Positions 26,659-36,122 of a DNA stretch of 64,000 bases are shown piece after piece. How positions within the stretch are numbered: the first letter of the stretch is position 1; each line of letters begins with the position of its first letter. Under the pieces are notes generated by a model. The model was not told the origin of the DNA. It did not search any database and saw only the letters and a list, made by a program, of their open reading frames with translations. Origin of the DNA: Marinomonas vulgaris. Its GTDB lineage: Bacteria; Pseudomonadota; Gammaproteobacteria; Pseudomonadales; Marinomonadaceae. A program made the translations under genes and the position numbers. The DNA is taken from positions 151,240 through 215,239 of the forward strand of contig NZ_JAGSSV010000003.1 of NCBI RefSeq assembly GCF_018145875.1, given 5' to 3'.

Positions 26659-26993
26659 TGTCTTCAACTGAAACAGGTCCAGGCGGACAAGCACACGGTA
26701 GTGTTCAAGAGTACGTAAAAGGTTTAATTCTCTCTATCATTTTAACAGTGATACCTTTCTATTTGGTAATGACTGGAACGGGTAGTGATACATTTGTTGT
26801 AATCGCGATTGTTATTGCGGCGATTGCTCAGATTTTGGTTCAAATGGTGTTCTTCTTACACATGAACGGTTCGTCCGGTCAAACTTGGTTAACAGCGTCC
26901 GCTGTTTATACTGTGTTTATTGTGCTGTTCGTTATTGTTGGTTCATTGTGGATATTCGAACATCTAAACCACAATATGCTAATGGGTCACTAA
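26658..26993 (+). CDS. cyoD: Cytochrome bo3 quinol oxidase subunit IV
   Basis: A 111-residue protein with three membrane helices, typical of CyoD. The family stretch AQILVQMVFFLHMN precedes the last helix. It assists assembly of the CuB centre in subunit I. It overlaps cyoC by one base. Confidence 0.93.
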   Translation: MSSTETGPGGQAHGSVQEYVKGLILSIILTVIPFYLVMTGTGSDTFVVIAIVIAAIAQILVQMVFFLHMNGSSGQTWLTASAVYTVFIVLFVIVGSLWIFEHLNHNMLMGH

Positions 26994-27012
26994 TAACCTA
27001 GTCGAGATAATT

Positions 27013-27915
27013 ATGTTTAAAGACTATGTTTCGCTGACCAAGCCAGGCATTATCTTCGGAAATCTCATAGCCGCTGCAAGCGGCTTTTTCCTTGCTGCGA
27101 AAGGCAATATTGATTGGTTTGTATTGTTGGTTGTACTTGTTGGAACCTCTTGTATCGTTGCAACAGGATGCATTATCAACAACTATGTTGACCGTGATAT
27201 TGACTTGAAAATGGCACGAACAAAAGACCGTGCGTTAGCGCAAGGTCGTGTTAGTGTTGCTTCCGCTCTTTTATTAGCCTTGGTTCTTGGTACCATTGGC
27301 TTTGCCTTATTGCATTATTACACTACGGTTTATGCCGTGTTGTTTGGTGCTATTGGTCTGCTTGTTTACGTTGGACTTTATACCCTCAAGTTTAAACGTA
27401 ACTCCGTTTACGGAACCTTGGTTGGCAGTTTATCTGGTGCTTGTCCTCCGGTAATGGGTTACGTAAGCGTGACTAATGGCTTTGACACAGGCGCTGCTAT
27501 CTTGCTATTGACGTTTTGTTTTTGGCAAATTCCTCATTCTTATGCCATCGCCATTTGTCGATTCGACGATTACAAAGCGGCGAACATTCCAGTCTTACCG
27601 GTAAAGTACGGTATTCAAACCGCAAGATTGCATATGTACGTTTATATTTTCGGCTTTGCTGTGTCTGCTTTGTTGCTGGTTCAACAAGGCTATGTGGGTA
27701 TTATTTATGCCCTAGTTATGAGCTTGATGAGCCTATATTGGATTTATTTAGTGAAAGCTGGGTATAGCCCTGAGAACGAAAAGGCTTGGGGTCGGAAATT
27801 ATTCGTTTTTTCTATTTTAGTGGTTATGGTATTTAGTGCCTTGATTTCGGTCGACTATGTAAATCATGGGCAAATGGTATCGGCTTTTTCTCATCATTTT
27901 ATAATAGCGACATAA
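27013..27915 (+). CDS. cyoE: Protohaem IX farnesyltransferase (haem O synthase)
   Basis: A 300-residue UbiA-family prenyltransferase with about nine membrane helices. The prenyl-diphosphate-binding aspartate motif NNYVDRDIDLKMARTKDR lies near residue 56-73, and a second loop, FWQIPHSYAIAI, near 170. It attaches a farnesyl group to haem B, producing the haem O needed by the bo3 oxidase. It starts 19 bp after cyoD and completes the operon core. Confidence 0.95.
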   Translation: MFKDYVSLTKPGIIFGNLIAAASGFFLAAKGNIDWFVLLVVLVGTSCIVATGCIINNYVDRDIDLKMARTKDRALAQGRVSVASALLLALVLGTIGFALLHYYTTVYAVLFGAIGLLVYVGLYTLKFKRNSVYGTLVGSLSGACPPVMGYVSVTNGFDTGAAILLLTFCFWQIPHSYAIAICRFDDYKAANIPVLPVKYGIQTARLHMYVYIFGFAVSALLLVQQGYVGIIYALVMSLMSLYWIYLVKAGYSPENEKAWGRKLFVFSILVVMVFSALISVDYVNHGQMVSAFSHHFIIAT

Positions 27916-27917
27916 TT

Positions 27918-28526
27918 ATGAACCAATCCAAAATATTAAAAATATCCATTGCGACGGCCATCTTTTTTTCTATTTTCATCATTGTTTTGTATGCGACTAA
28001 CTCGACACGACCGATCGGTGAAAAATACAAACAGTTAAGTGAACTGGGCGGACCTTTTACTTTGCAGACAAAAGACGGCCCCTTCTCTCTTTCCGATATT
28101 GAAGGGAAAGTGGGTGTTGTCTATTTTGGTTTTTTAAGTTGTACCGAAGCTTGTCCCGCATCGATTGGTGTGGTTCAAGCGGCGTACAAACAGCTTTCTG
28201 ATGAAGAAAGAGCCAATGTTCAATTTTTGTTTATCAGTGTTGATCCTGACAGAGATTCACTCGAAGACCTGTACGATTTTGGTGATTACTACGACAATGA
28301 CTTACTTGCGTTGACTGGTACTCAAGAAGAAATTGACAAGGTATCTTCTGACTACGGTGTTTTCTTTGAGTTGACGGATTTAGAAGGCTCAGCGCTTGGT
28401 TATACGGTTGATCATTCGTCACGTTTTTACATGATTGATAAGCAAGGCAAGTTATTTACTACAATGAGCCACAGCACGACACCAAGTGAGCTTGCGGCAC
28501 GTATACAACAACTACAAGCTATGTAA
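27918..28526 (+). CDS. SCO1/SenC-family copper chaperone
   Basis: A 202-residue membrane-anchored thioredoxin-fold protein. It has an N-terminal membrane helix (about 9-27), the copper-binding CxxxC in SCTEACPAS and the conserved His in DHSSRFYMID. SCO proteins deliver copper or act as thiol reductases for oxidase assembly. A quinol oxidase lacks CuA, so the target here may be CuB or redox protection. It starts two bases after cyoE and is clearly part of the operon. Confidence 0.9.
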   Translation: MNQSKILKISIATAIFFSIFIIVLYATNSTRPIGEKYKQLSELGGPFTLQTKDGPFSLSDIEGKVGVVYFGFLSCTEACPASIGVVQAAYKQLSDEERANVQFLFISVDPDRDSLEDLYDFGDYYDNDLLALTGTQEEIDKVSSDYGVFFELTDLEGSALGYTVDHSSRFYMIDKQGKLFTTMSHSTTPSELAARIQQLQAM

Positions 28527-28585
28527 GGTTATTTTAAACCTGAGCGCTTATGTGACATTTTAGCGCCAACATTAAAGGACGTTTT

Positions 28586-29095
28586 ATGAATCGTGTTCGT
28601 CATTTTTTTTCCATTACTGCACTCGCTTCTTCTCTATTATTTTCTTTGAGCGCTCAAGCCGACACGTCTATGTCGATTATTGTAGAAGAGCACGATATTC
28701 AACAGTGTAAATTGCCTTTGCTATCCATCGCCGATGAAGTGATTGGTGAAAAAGAGCATAGATTACACGTAGATCAGCCGAAGCAACACGCTGATAAATA
28801 CCCTTTCACCGTCGTAGGCGTCATTTCTTACAATGACAGTGACGCTCAAGTTCAATTTATTGCTGCTCCCATGAGTAATGGTGAGTGTGAAGTATCTTAT
28901 CAAGAAGCGTTTGCTTTAACAGAGAGTTGCTTAGAGGTTCGTGAGCAAGTTTTCAAAAAATGGAAATACGTTGGTCGGTTAAGTGAAGACAGTTTTTTCC
29001 TACGACATAAAGAGCGTTTGACGAAAAACGCGACACTAACAAGCATCAAGTCGGGTACTGAGTGTCTAGTGACTCGACGTCACAGCGGAATTTAA
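28586..29095 (+). CDS. Exported protein of unknown function in the cyo/copper cluster
   Basis: A 169-residue protein with a signal peptide (cleavage likely after SAQA near residue 25) and four cysteines in the mature part (QQCKLP, GECEVS, ESCLEV, TECLVT), suitable for two disulfides. I recognise no family. It lies between SCO1 and the PCuAC chaperone genes and ends 11 bp before the latter. A role in periplasmic copper handling or oxidase assembly is a guess from position only. Confidence 0.75.
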   Translation: MNRVRHFFSITALASSLLFSLSAQADTSMSIIVEEHDIQQCKLPLLSIADEVIGEKEHRLHVDQPKQHADKYPFTVVGVISYNDSDAQVQFIAAPMSNGECEVSYQEAFALTESCLEVREQVFKKWKYVGRLSEDSFFLRHKERLTKNATLTSIKSGTECLVTRRHSGI

Positions 29096-29106
29096 GAGGG
29101 ATTATC

Positions 29107-29538
29107 ATGAAAAAAGTCATTGCATCTTTACTTATTGCAGCAAGTCCACTGGCCTTCTCGGCTCAGTTAGACATCAGCCGAGCAAGTTTAAAAGCCAATA
29201 CACCAGGCAGCGACAACACCGCAGCCTACATGCTTGTTGAAAACATGACCAAAGACGATGTGCGCATTGTTGCAGCAGAGTCCAGTGTGGCGGAGTTTAC
29301 TGAGCTTCATAGTCATAAAATGGACGGCGATCGCATGATTATGCGCCATGAAAAATACATCGATGTAGACGCAGGCGAAGCCGTACGCTTTGTACCTAAC
29401 GGCTATCACATCATGTTGATTAACTTGAAAAAACGCATGAAACACGGCGAGCAAGAAGACATCACCTTGAAGTACGACGATGGCACAACTCAGACCGTCA
29501 CCTTCGAAGTGTTCGATCCAAGAAAAGCCGCTGAGTAA
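29107..29538 (+). CDS. PCuAC-type periplasmic copper chaperone
   Basis: A 143-residue exported protein with a signal peptide ending near AFSA. The copper-binding H-M-X10-M-X21-H-X-M type motif is visible as ELHSHKMDGDRMIMRH followed by NGYHIML. The ATG at 29107 is preceded by AGAGGG. PCuAC proteins carry Cu(I) in the periplasm and cooperate with SCO proteins in oxidase assembly, matching this cluster. Confidence 0.88.
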   Translation: MKKVIASLLIAASPLAFSAQLDISRASLKANTPGSDNTAAYMLVENMTKDDVRIVAAESSVAEFTELHSHKMDGDRMIMRHEKYIDVDAGEAVRFVPNGYHIMLINLKKRMKHGEQEDITLKYDDGTTQTVTFEVFDPRKAAE

Positions 29539-29577
29539 CACCCAGAGGCGAATGGTCTAGCAAGCATTGAGGCGTTA

Positions 29578-30057
29578 TTATTCGCCTTGATGCTTACTTA
29601 ACAAAGCGTCTATGCCTTCAATTGTCACCTTTCCATACAGCACATCAACGATTTCGCCCGCGGGAGACAGCAAATACGTGGTCGGCAACACCGCTGGCAA
29701 AGTAAGCGGCAAGTTTTCCAATGACGCGGTTTTTAATACCGGAAACTGAATTTGGTAACGCTCGATCAAATCCAACGTCCCTTCGTCTGGTAAACGATCA
29801 TAACTGATACCAAACACACGCACATCGCCCGCTTGCGCCAGCGTATTCAGCTCCGGCAGCTCTTCTAAGCACGGCTTGCACCACTCGGCAAAGTAATTGA
29901 CCAGGGTCCACTGCTCACTTTTCCAACTGTACGACTCCCCTGATACCGCTTCGAACGAAGGTGTACTTCGCAAGTTCATCACAACAAGCAAGGTAATAAC
30001 GGGAATCAGAGCGCATCCCAATAGTTTTAGGGCAAAAGATGTATTCTTAGTCAACAT
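29578..30057 (-). CDS. TlpA/ResA-like membrane-anchored thioredoxin
   Basis: A 159-residue protein with an N-terminal membrane anchor (about 11-27) and a thioredoxin fold with active site WCKPC. The cis-Pro region is AVLPTTYLLSPAGEI. It likely reduces or guides periplasmic thiols, for example in cytochrome or copper-site maturation. It is convergent with the PCuAC gene. A TTG four codons upstream (30069) is an alternative start; neither has a strong ribosome binding site. Confidence 0.82.
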   Translation of the reverse strand: MLTKNTSFALKLLGCALIPVITLLVVMNLRSTPSFEAVSGESYSWKSEQWTLVNYFAEWCKPCLEELPELNTLAQAGDVRVFGISYDRLPDEGTLDLIERYQIQFPVLKTASLENLPLTLPAVLPTTYLLSPAGEIVDVLYGKVTIEGIDALLSKHQGE

Positions 30058-30202
30058 AACAAGGCTCAAATAAGGTAGATTAAAAGACAGGGTATTGTGA
30101 TCTGTGGTGTCTCAATGGGGGATCAACATCATACATTCATGATAACCATAGGCTCTGTTACGGGCAAGGTTCGGCCTGAGAATAAAACCCAAGGGGATAC
30201 AC

Positions 30203-31903
30203 ATGAACGCGCGGTTAGCTTGGCTGGTGTCGACCAGCTTATTGTTGGTTTTTGGTCTTATGTTGAGCATATTGTCTGCTCCGGTTTCTGCGAATGAAGG
30301 ATCAGACAAGCTTGACGAGCCAAAACCACTGAGTCGAGCCCAACGTTGCAACGGATTATTGAGTTTAGAGACGAATCAGCTTGAACTCAAAACCGCCCTA
30401 TTTGCAGGAAACCGGCAGATTAAAACAGCTTACTGTTTAGTCGCTGGCACACTTGAAAGACGCATGGGCGCAGACGGCGAATTATACGCCATTCACTTTG
30501 AATTACGTTTACCTACCCGTTGGCAAGGGCGTTTTGCTTACCAGTTTACTACCGATAACAACGGCGATATTCCCCCTGCTGTTGGAGCCATCACCGGCCT
30601 AAAAACGTCACAGTACGCCATTAATCAAGGTTTTGCCGTTGTCACCAGCAACAGTGGTGTGTCGGCTCATGGACAAACGCCCCAAAGACTAGACCCTCAA
30701 GCGCGAAGAAATCTAGGTTACGAAGCGGTACAAAAGGTCAATCCCATCGCTCGGGATTTAGTGGAGCGCTACTATCAAGCTCCGATTCAATTTTCTTACG
30801 GTCTAGGGCAAGCCGACGGCGGACGCATGGCCATGGTGGCGGCGTCGCGTTTTCCTACCATGTTCGATGGTCTCTTGGTCGGTTACCCAGGCTTCAATGC
30901 CCCCAAAGCCGCCTTACAGCACCCGTGGAACCTTCAAGCATTGCATCGTGTCCACGAGGACATTCGTCAGTCTATCCCATCGCGACAGATGGACTTCTTT
31001 GCCGCAAAAATGCTCGAACAATGTGATGGATTAGATGGCCTGAACGATGGAATGATCTTTGCCAGCGATGCTTGCCAGCGGGCTTTCAACCCGAAAGCCT
31101 TGGTGTGTAAAAGTGACTTCGACCGAGACTGTTTGCCTCTCTCCACCGTCGGTGCTCTGATGCGCATGCACATGGGACCACACAATGACCAAAATCGCGC
31201 CCTGTATTCCGATTGGGTTTACGATGCAGGAATGGCTTCTGATCACTGGCGACAGTGGCGCATTGAAAGCACCGTTTCTGAATGGGATCGTTTACCAATG
31301 AGCGTCACCCTTGGAGCGGCGGACTTAGCATGGCGATACATCACGCCTGAGCCTTCCGTGGCCAATGATCCATACGCCCTAGAAGGCTATTTACAAGCCT
31401 TTGACTTCGACCAAGATGCGCCAAAGATAACTGCGGTCAACGAGCGTTTTAAAACCTCTGCCATGACCGACATGACGCCACCAGATGCATTAAAACCTGA
31501 ACTGGCGGCATTTAAACAAGCTGGCGGTAAAATGCTGACATTTCATGGCAACAGCGATCCGGTGTTTTCGGTCAAAGACACGGTGCGCTGGGTCGACTTT
31601 CTGGATTTCGCGTTGGCCGGTCGCGCCCACGAATTCACTCGCTTGTACCGTATTCCCGGCATGACTCACGGCCAAGGCGGCCCATCGACAGACCAATTTG
31701 ATCTGCTGTCACCCTTGGTGTCGTGGGTCGAAAAGCGCCAAGCACCTCAGTCTGTTGTTGCCGCTACGCGTTCCGCTAATCCAGATGTTACACTGCGAAT
31801 GGAAGGCATGACGCGGCCTTTGTGCCCTCATCCGAGTTATGCGCAATACACAAAGGGAAACATGTTGCGGGCGTCTTCTTTTGCGTGTGTTCAGGCTAAA
31901 TAA
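30203..31903 (+). CDS. Tannase/feruloyl esterase-family protein lacking the catalytic serine
   Basis: A 566-residue exported protein with a signal peptide (cleavage near SANE, residue 30) and an alpha/beta-hydrolase of the tannase family. In this family the nucleophile lies in G-C-S-x-G-G-R; here the segment is GQADGGR (202-208), with Ala204 in place of Ser. The Asp (FHGNSDPVF, Asp452) and His (PGMTHG, His489) are kept. The Cys normally next to His is Gly490 and the Cys before Ser is Gln203, so the characteristic disulfide is also lost. It may be a non-catalytic binding protein or use another residue. AAGGGGA precedes the ATG. It stands alone. Confidence 0.8.
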   Translation: MNARLAWLVSTSLLLVFGLMLSILSAPVSANEGSDKLDEPKPLSRAQRCNGLLSLETNQLELKTALFAGNRQIKTAYCLVAGTLERRMGADGELYAIHFELRLPTRWQGRFAYQFTTDNNGDIPPAVGAITGLKTSQYAINQGFAVVTSNSGVSAHGQTPQRLDPQARRNLGYEAVQKVNPIARDLVERYYQAPIQFSYGLGQADGGRMAMVAASRFPTMFDGLLVGYPGFNAPKAALQHPWNLQALHRVHEDIRQSIPSRQMDFFAAKMLEQCDGLDGLNDGMIFASDACQRAFNPKALVCKSDFDRDCLPLSTVGALMRMHMGPHNDQNRALYSDWVYDAGMASDHWRQWRIESTVSEWDRLPMSVTLGAADLAWRYITPEPSVANDPYALEGYLQAFDFDQDAPKITAVNERFKTSAMTDMTPPDALKPELAAFKQAGGKMLTFHGNSDPVFSVKDTVRWVDFLDFALAGRAHEFTRLYRIPGMTHGQGGPSTDQFDLLSPLVSWVEKRQAPQSVVAATRSANPDVTLRMEGMTRPLCPHPSYAQYTKGNMLRASSFACVQAK

Positions 31904-32054
31904 ATTCGTGTGACGTTTTTAATTTCGTCCTTGGAACAAGTCGATAAGGCATATTTTGTCGTTTTTTTGAGTTATCATGCCTATCCTTGTTGAGGCAGTA
32001 GGTTGTTTTTTGAGCAGCCTATCCTGTTAAGCAGCTAATTATGCGGAGGCGAAA

Positions 32055-32663
32055 ATGAGTGCAGCAGATCGACATTTTCTTTTGGGCTACGGCAGTCTGA
32101 TTAACGGGCAAAGTCGTGCGAAAACGGGTGAAACAGGCAATGTTTGGCCAGTCAAGCTGCACGGTTTTGAGCGCCACTGGGCCGTTATGTCACTTGAATA
32201 TGGCATGAGTTCCGTCGCTGTTATAGAAGCCCCAAGCAAAGCCTGCAATGGTGTCTTGGTGGAAGTGCCTTATGACCAATTCCCCTTATTCGACGAGCGC
32301 GAAGTAGGCTACCGCCGCAGTCAAATTGAAGCAGATCAGCTGAGCGCATACCAAGACGATGTATTACCAGCTGGTACCTATTGGGTGTATCACACCGACG
32401 ATGTGATCGATCCGCATCATGAATGCCCGATTGCCCTGAGTTACCTCGATGTTATTTTAGCCGGCTGTTTAGAGCATGGCGATGCCTTTGCGCAAGATTT
32501 CCTCACCTTAACAAAGGGGTGGGCATCCCCTCTGCTGAACGACCGACAAGCACCGCGTTATCCACGAGTACAACCGGACGTACCAACCGAGCGCCTCAAT
32601 ACCCTGTTGGCGCCCATTACGACCCTTTCCATTAAAGAGCTATCTGTTACTTATGAATCTTAA
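32055..32663 (+). CDS. Gamma-glutamylcyclotransferase-fold protein
   Basis: A 202-residue protein with the GGCT-like fold: the entrance motif FLLGYGSLINGQSR at residues 8-21 and a VLVEVPYDQFPLFDERE segment containing the acidic residues typical of the family. Such enzymes release 5-oxoproline from gamma-glutamyl compounds, but many members are uncharacterised. It overlaps rsmC by 11 bp, so the two are co-translated. The substrate is unknown. Confidence 0.75.
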   Translation: MSAADRHFLLGYGSLINGQSRAKTGETGNVWPVKLHGFERHWAVMSLEYGMSSVAVIEAPSKACNGVLVEVPYDQFPLFDEREVGYRRSQIEADQLSAYQDDVLPAGTYWVYHTDDVIDPHHECPIALSYLDVILAGCLEHGDAFAQDFLTLTKGWASPLLNDRQAPRYPRVQPDVPTERLNTLLAPITTLSIKELSVTYES

Positions 32664-33714
32664 TTCCACCAGTCAATTATTGGCACGCAATGACACCGCC
32701 TTAGTTGGCAATGTTCTCTTCGCCAACCCAGAAGATACCTATCCCGTAGATCTTAGCCGCCAAGCTGAGGTTTACGCTTGGTGCCAATCAAAAACCATTC
32801 ACGATGCCTTATCGCGGGTGGGGTTTGCACAAGACAAGTTGGTGTTGTCCGCTCAATGGGAGCATGACACCGACATTGCTTTTGATCATGTGGTGATTTA
32901 CCAGCCGAAAGCCAAAGAGCTATTAGATTATCTATTGGCTGCGGTGTTGCCCTTGCTGAAAATTGGTGGACGAGTGTGGCTCGTAGGCGACAACAAGAGC
33001 GGCGTTAAGTCGTCTATGAAGCGTCTAGAAAACGGTTTAGACGACGTGGGCAAGCATGACGGCGCTAAGCATTGCTTGTTGTACACTGGCTACAAACAGC
33101 GTGAGTCGTCGCCTTTTGTGTTTGATGACTGGGTAGTCACTTGGAAGCAAGAGGTAGCGGGTCAGAGTTTCACCTTGTGCAGTCTGCCGGGGGTGTTTGG
33201 TCATGGCAAATTGGACAAGGGCACGGCGTTGTTCTTAAACCAGCTTGATCAACATCGCTTTATGAGCGACGTGGCCAGTGCGCGACTGCTCGACTTTGGT
33301 TGTGGCGACGGCATCATTTCTCTGTGGTTACACAATAAAACCGGCGCTAAGATCACCGCTTTAGACGACAGCATGTTGGCGCTAAAAGCCACAGAATTGA
33401 CCTTTGCAGCGAACCAATTAAGCCATGCGGTGACTTTAATCGCGTCAAATGGCTTGGATGAAGTAAAGGGTCGCTTTAATTACGTGGTGACCAATCCGCC
33501 ATTTCATTCTGGCGTCAATACGGACTACAGCGTGGCGGAAAGCTTCTTCATGAGTGTTAAACAACACCTTACCTTAAACGGTGAATTGTTTGTGGTGGCG
33601 AATGACTTCTTACGCTACCCACCGATACTCGACGCCGCCTTGGGGTCTCATACACGCTTGTTCCGGGACCAAGGTTTTGCGATCTATCACGGTCGTCAGC
33701 CGAAAAAGCGCTAA
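32653..33714 (+). CDS. rsmC: 16S rRNA (guanine1207-N2)-methyltransferase
   Basis: A 353-residue protein with the RsmC two-domain layout: a degenerate N-terminal methyltransferase-like half and a catalytic C-terminal half. The SAM motif is LLDFGCGDGIISLWL (about 213-227) and the N-methyltransferase motif is VTNPPFHSG (about 277-285). It methylates G1207 of 16S rRNA in the 30S subunit. It ends before a strong bidirectional terminator. Confidence 0.92.
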   Translation: MNLNSTSQLLARNDTALVGNVLFANPEDTYPVDLSRQAEVYAWCQSKTIHDALSRVGFAQDKLVLSAQWEHDTDIAFDHVVIYQPKAKELLDYLLAAVLPLLKIGGRVWLVGDNKSGVKSSMKRLENGLDDVGKHDGAKHCLLYTGYKQRESSPFVFDDWVVTWKQEVAGQSFTLCSLPGVFGHGKLDKGTALFLNQLDQHRFMSDVASARLLDFGCGDGIISLWLHNKTGAKITALDDSMLALKATELTFAANQLSHAVTLIASNGLDEVKGRFNYVVTNPPFHSGVNTDYSVAESFFMSVKQHLTLNGELFVVANDFLRYPPILDAALGSHTRLFRDQGFAIYHGRQPKKR

Positions 33715-33741
33715 GTTTATGTGACCACAAACTTGATACAA

Positions 33742-33776
33742 AAAAGCGCCCCTTACTTATCGTAAGGGGCGCTTTT
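33742..33776. terminator. Bidirectional terminator between rsmC and the AGCS symporter
   Basis: AAAAGCGCCCCTTAC and GTAAGGGGCGCTTTT form a perfect 15-bp stem with a 5-base loop and A/T tracts on both sides, lying between convergent genes. Confidence 0.93.
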
Positions 33777-33796
33777 CTTTGTGGTTTATCAACCGA

Positions 33797-35206
33797 TTAT
33801 TTCGGGTTTTTGTTCCAGATATCTAAATCGATTTTGTCCGCGACTTCAGGGAAGTGTTTAGGGTCAAACACCGGAGAATCCGTGTTTTTACGCTGATCGA
33901 AATAGTCTTTGGTGAGTTTGACCACCAAGCCAGACAATAAGAAAATCGCAATCAGGTTAACTGTGGCCATTAAGCCCATGGCGGCATCGGCTAGGTTAAA
34001 CACGGTCGCCACGCTTTCGTAAGCGCCCCACACCACCATCATCAAGGCCACTACTCGCAGAACGAGAATGCCGCCTTTGCCGCCCTTCAAGAAAATCACC
34101 GCGTTTTCCGCATAAGAGTAATTACCAATGATCGAGGTAAACGCAAAGAAGAAGATGGCAATGGCGATGAAGTAAGTGCCCGCTGCGCCAATGTGAACGC
34201 CCATAGCGGCTTGAGTAAGAGGCACACCCGTGAGCGTCGAACCGTTTTCAATGACCCCAGACAGCAGAATCATTATCGCTGTGGCGGTACACACCAAAAT
34301 AGTGTCGATAAACACCCCAAGCCCCTGTACCAAGCCTTGAGACGATGGGTGATGCGGGTTTGGCGTGGCCGCTGCCGCGATGTTGGGTGCAGAGCCCATA
34401 CCGGCTTCATTGGAGAACAAACCCCGTTTGATGCCGTTTAGCATGGCCCCCGCGATACCGCCGATGGCCTCTTCGTAGCCGAAGGCGCTTTTTACGATCA
34501 AACTTAAAATACGCGGCACTTCGGAGATATTCATCACAATCACGAACAAGGCAACCAGCAGATAAATGCCTGCCATGATAGGAACCACCAATTCAGACAC
34601 TTTCGCCACGGTGCGAATACCACCGAAGATCACGACGCCAGCCAGTGCCGCGAGAAAAACACCCACATACAGCGGCGGTAAATCAAAGGCACCTTCCATC
34701 GCGCCGGCGATCGAATTGGCTTGCACAGCGTTGAACACCAAGCCAAACGCGATGATCAAGGACACCGCGAAAATCGCGCCTGCCCAAGGGGCATTCAAGC
34801 CTTTAGAAATGTAAAACGCTGGGCCGCCACGCAGCTGACCGTTTTCGTCGCGGGTTTTAAACAGTTGTGCCAAGGTGCTTTCGGCGTACGCGGTGGCCAT
34901 ACCGACCAAGGCAACCATCCACATCCAAAAAATCGCACCAGGGCCGCCCAAGGTAATGGCAACCGCCACACCGGCTAAGTTACCGGTACCAATACGCGAC
35001 GCCAAGCTGGTGCATAACGCTTGGAAAGGCGAAATGCCACCACGTTCTTTATTGTGCGATTTTAAAACGGAACGGAAAAATTCAGGGAAATGCCGGATCT
35101 GTAAAAAGCCTAAGCGGACGGTGAAAAACAAGCCCACGGCCAATAATCCATAGATGAGGATGTAGCCCCAGAAGATGTTGTTCAGAAAGTTAATAATAGA
35201 ATCCAT
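33797..35206 (-). CDS. AGCS-family Na+/alanine symporter
   Basis: A 469-residue polytopic transporter with about eleven helices. Family landmarks are GISPFQALCTSLASRIGTGNLAGVAVAI (near 57-84), GPGAIFWMWMVALVGMATAYAE and GLFSNEAGMGSAPNIAAAA. It imports alanine or glycine with Na+. Monocistronic, ending in the shared terminator with rsmC. Sodium coupling fits a marine host. Confidence 0.93.
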   Translation of the reverse strand: MDSIINFLNNIFWGYILIYGLLAVGLFFTVRLGFLQIRHFPEFFRSVLKSHNKERGGISPFQALCTSLASRIGTGNLAGVAVAITLGGPGAIFWMWMVALVGMATAYAESTLAQLFKTRDENGQLRGGPAFYISKGLNAPWAGAIFAVSLIIAFGLVFNAVQANSIAGAMEGAFDLPPLYVGVFLAALAGVVIFGGIRTVAKVSELVVPIMAGIYLLVALFVIVMNISEVPRILSLIVKSAFGYEEAIGGIAGAMLNGIKRGLFSNEAGMGSAPNIAAAATPNPHHPSSQGLVQGLGVFIDTILVCTATAIMILLSGVIENGSTLTGVPLTQAAMGVHIGAAGTYFIAIAIFFFAFTSIIGNYSYAENAVIFLKGGKGGILVLRVVALMMVVWGAYESVATVFNLADAAMGLMATVNLIAIFLLSGLVVKLTKDYFDQRKNTDSPVFDPKHFPEVADKIDLDIWNKNPK

Positions 35207-35447
35207 ACCGTGTTTCCTAGAGGTGGTGTGTCAAATTTGGCGGTAGCCTAAAGCTTTTCGCAACAAAGTGAAACAAAAAGCAAAAACCCTGCGCGAAGAG
35301 TGCGCATCGGCGTGGACTTAAGCGGACAATGTGAATGCGTGTGGCCGTGCGTAAAAAAGACAACTCCTGTCTATTCTGTTACTATGCCTTGCACTGACGA
35401 CAGGCCAAATATTGGTCAGTTTCTCACTTCTATTTTAGGAATCTATT

Positions 35448-35912
35448 TTGAACAACAACGATATCTTTCGTCGCCTTCGCTATACTTTTGATCTAAAAGA
35501 ACTGGCCATTGTAGACATTTTCGCCGCCGCTGATGGTGAAGCGACACAAGAACAAATTACCGCTTGGCTGAAAAAAGAAGACGATACAGGGTACGTTGAA
35601 ATGATCGACATGGAACTGGCGACCTTTCTAAATGGCTTTATTAATACCAAGCGTGGCAAACGCCCAGGGCCACAACCTGAGCCAGAAAAGCGCCTTATTA
35701 ACAACGCGGTGTTTATGAAATTGCGCATTGCTTTGAACCTGCAAGCCGAAGAGATTCTCGACATCATGTCTCTTGCTGAATTTAATCTGAGTAAGCATGA
35801 ACTGAGTTCTTTCTTCCGTAAGCCTGGTAATCGCCATTACTGCGAATGCCAAGATCAAATCTTGCGTAATTTTCTTATGGGGCTACAAAAACACTACCGT
35901 CCTCAAGCGTAA
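35448..35912 (+). CDS. yehS: DUF1456 (YehS) family protein
   Basis: A 154-residue protein made of two related halves, each beginning with a (I/V)F-x-(R/K)LR-(Y/I) motif: NDIFRRLRYTFDLKE and NAVFMKLRIALNLQAEE. This duplicated architecture defines DUF1456/YehS, a widespread gammaproteobacterial family of unknown function. The start is a TTG at 35448 with TAGGA seven bases upstream; the next ATG would remove the first repeat. A terminator follows. Confidence 0.88.
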   Translation: MNNNDIFRRLRYTFDLKELAIVDIFAAADGEATQEQITAWLKKEDDTGYVEMIDMELATFLNGFINTKRGKRPGPQPEPEKRLINNAVFMKLRIALNLQAEEILDIMSLAEFNLSKHELSSFFRKPGNRHYCECQDQILRNFLMGLQKHYRPQA

Positions 35913-35965
35913 GCGCTGAGGCCGCCAGTCGGCTCAGACAGTAATAGATAGATACATGATACAAG

Positions 35966-35991
35966 CCGCTTACGTTCGTTAGCGGTTTTTT
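35966..35991 (+). terminator. Rho-independent terminator after yehS
   Basis: CCGCT and AGCGG, extendable through ACG/CGT with one mismatch, enclose a short loop and are followed by T6. Confidence 0.78.
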
Positions 35992-36122
35992 ATTAGATTT
36001 TTCTCATCTCCCCTACACATTGTGTACAAAGATTGCACTATATGGCTATTTTACCCCCTGTGGCTCTGCGATATTGACTGTTCAAAATAACTATAAATTT
36101 TAGAAAACAGGTCGGTATCCTT

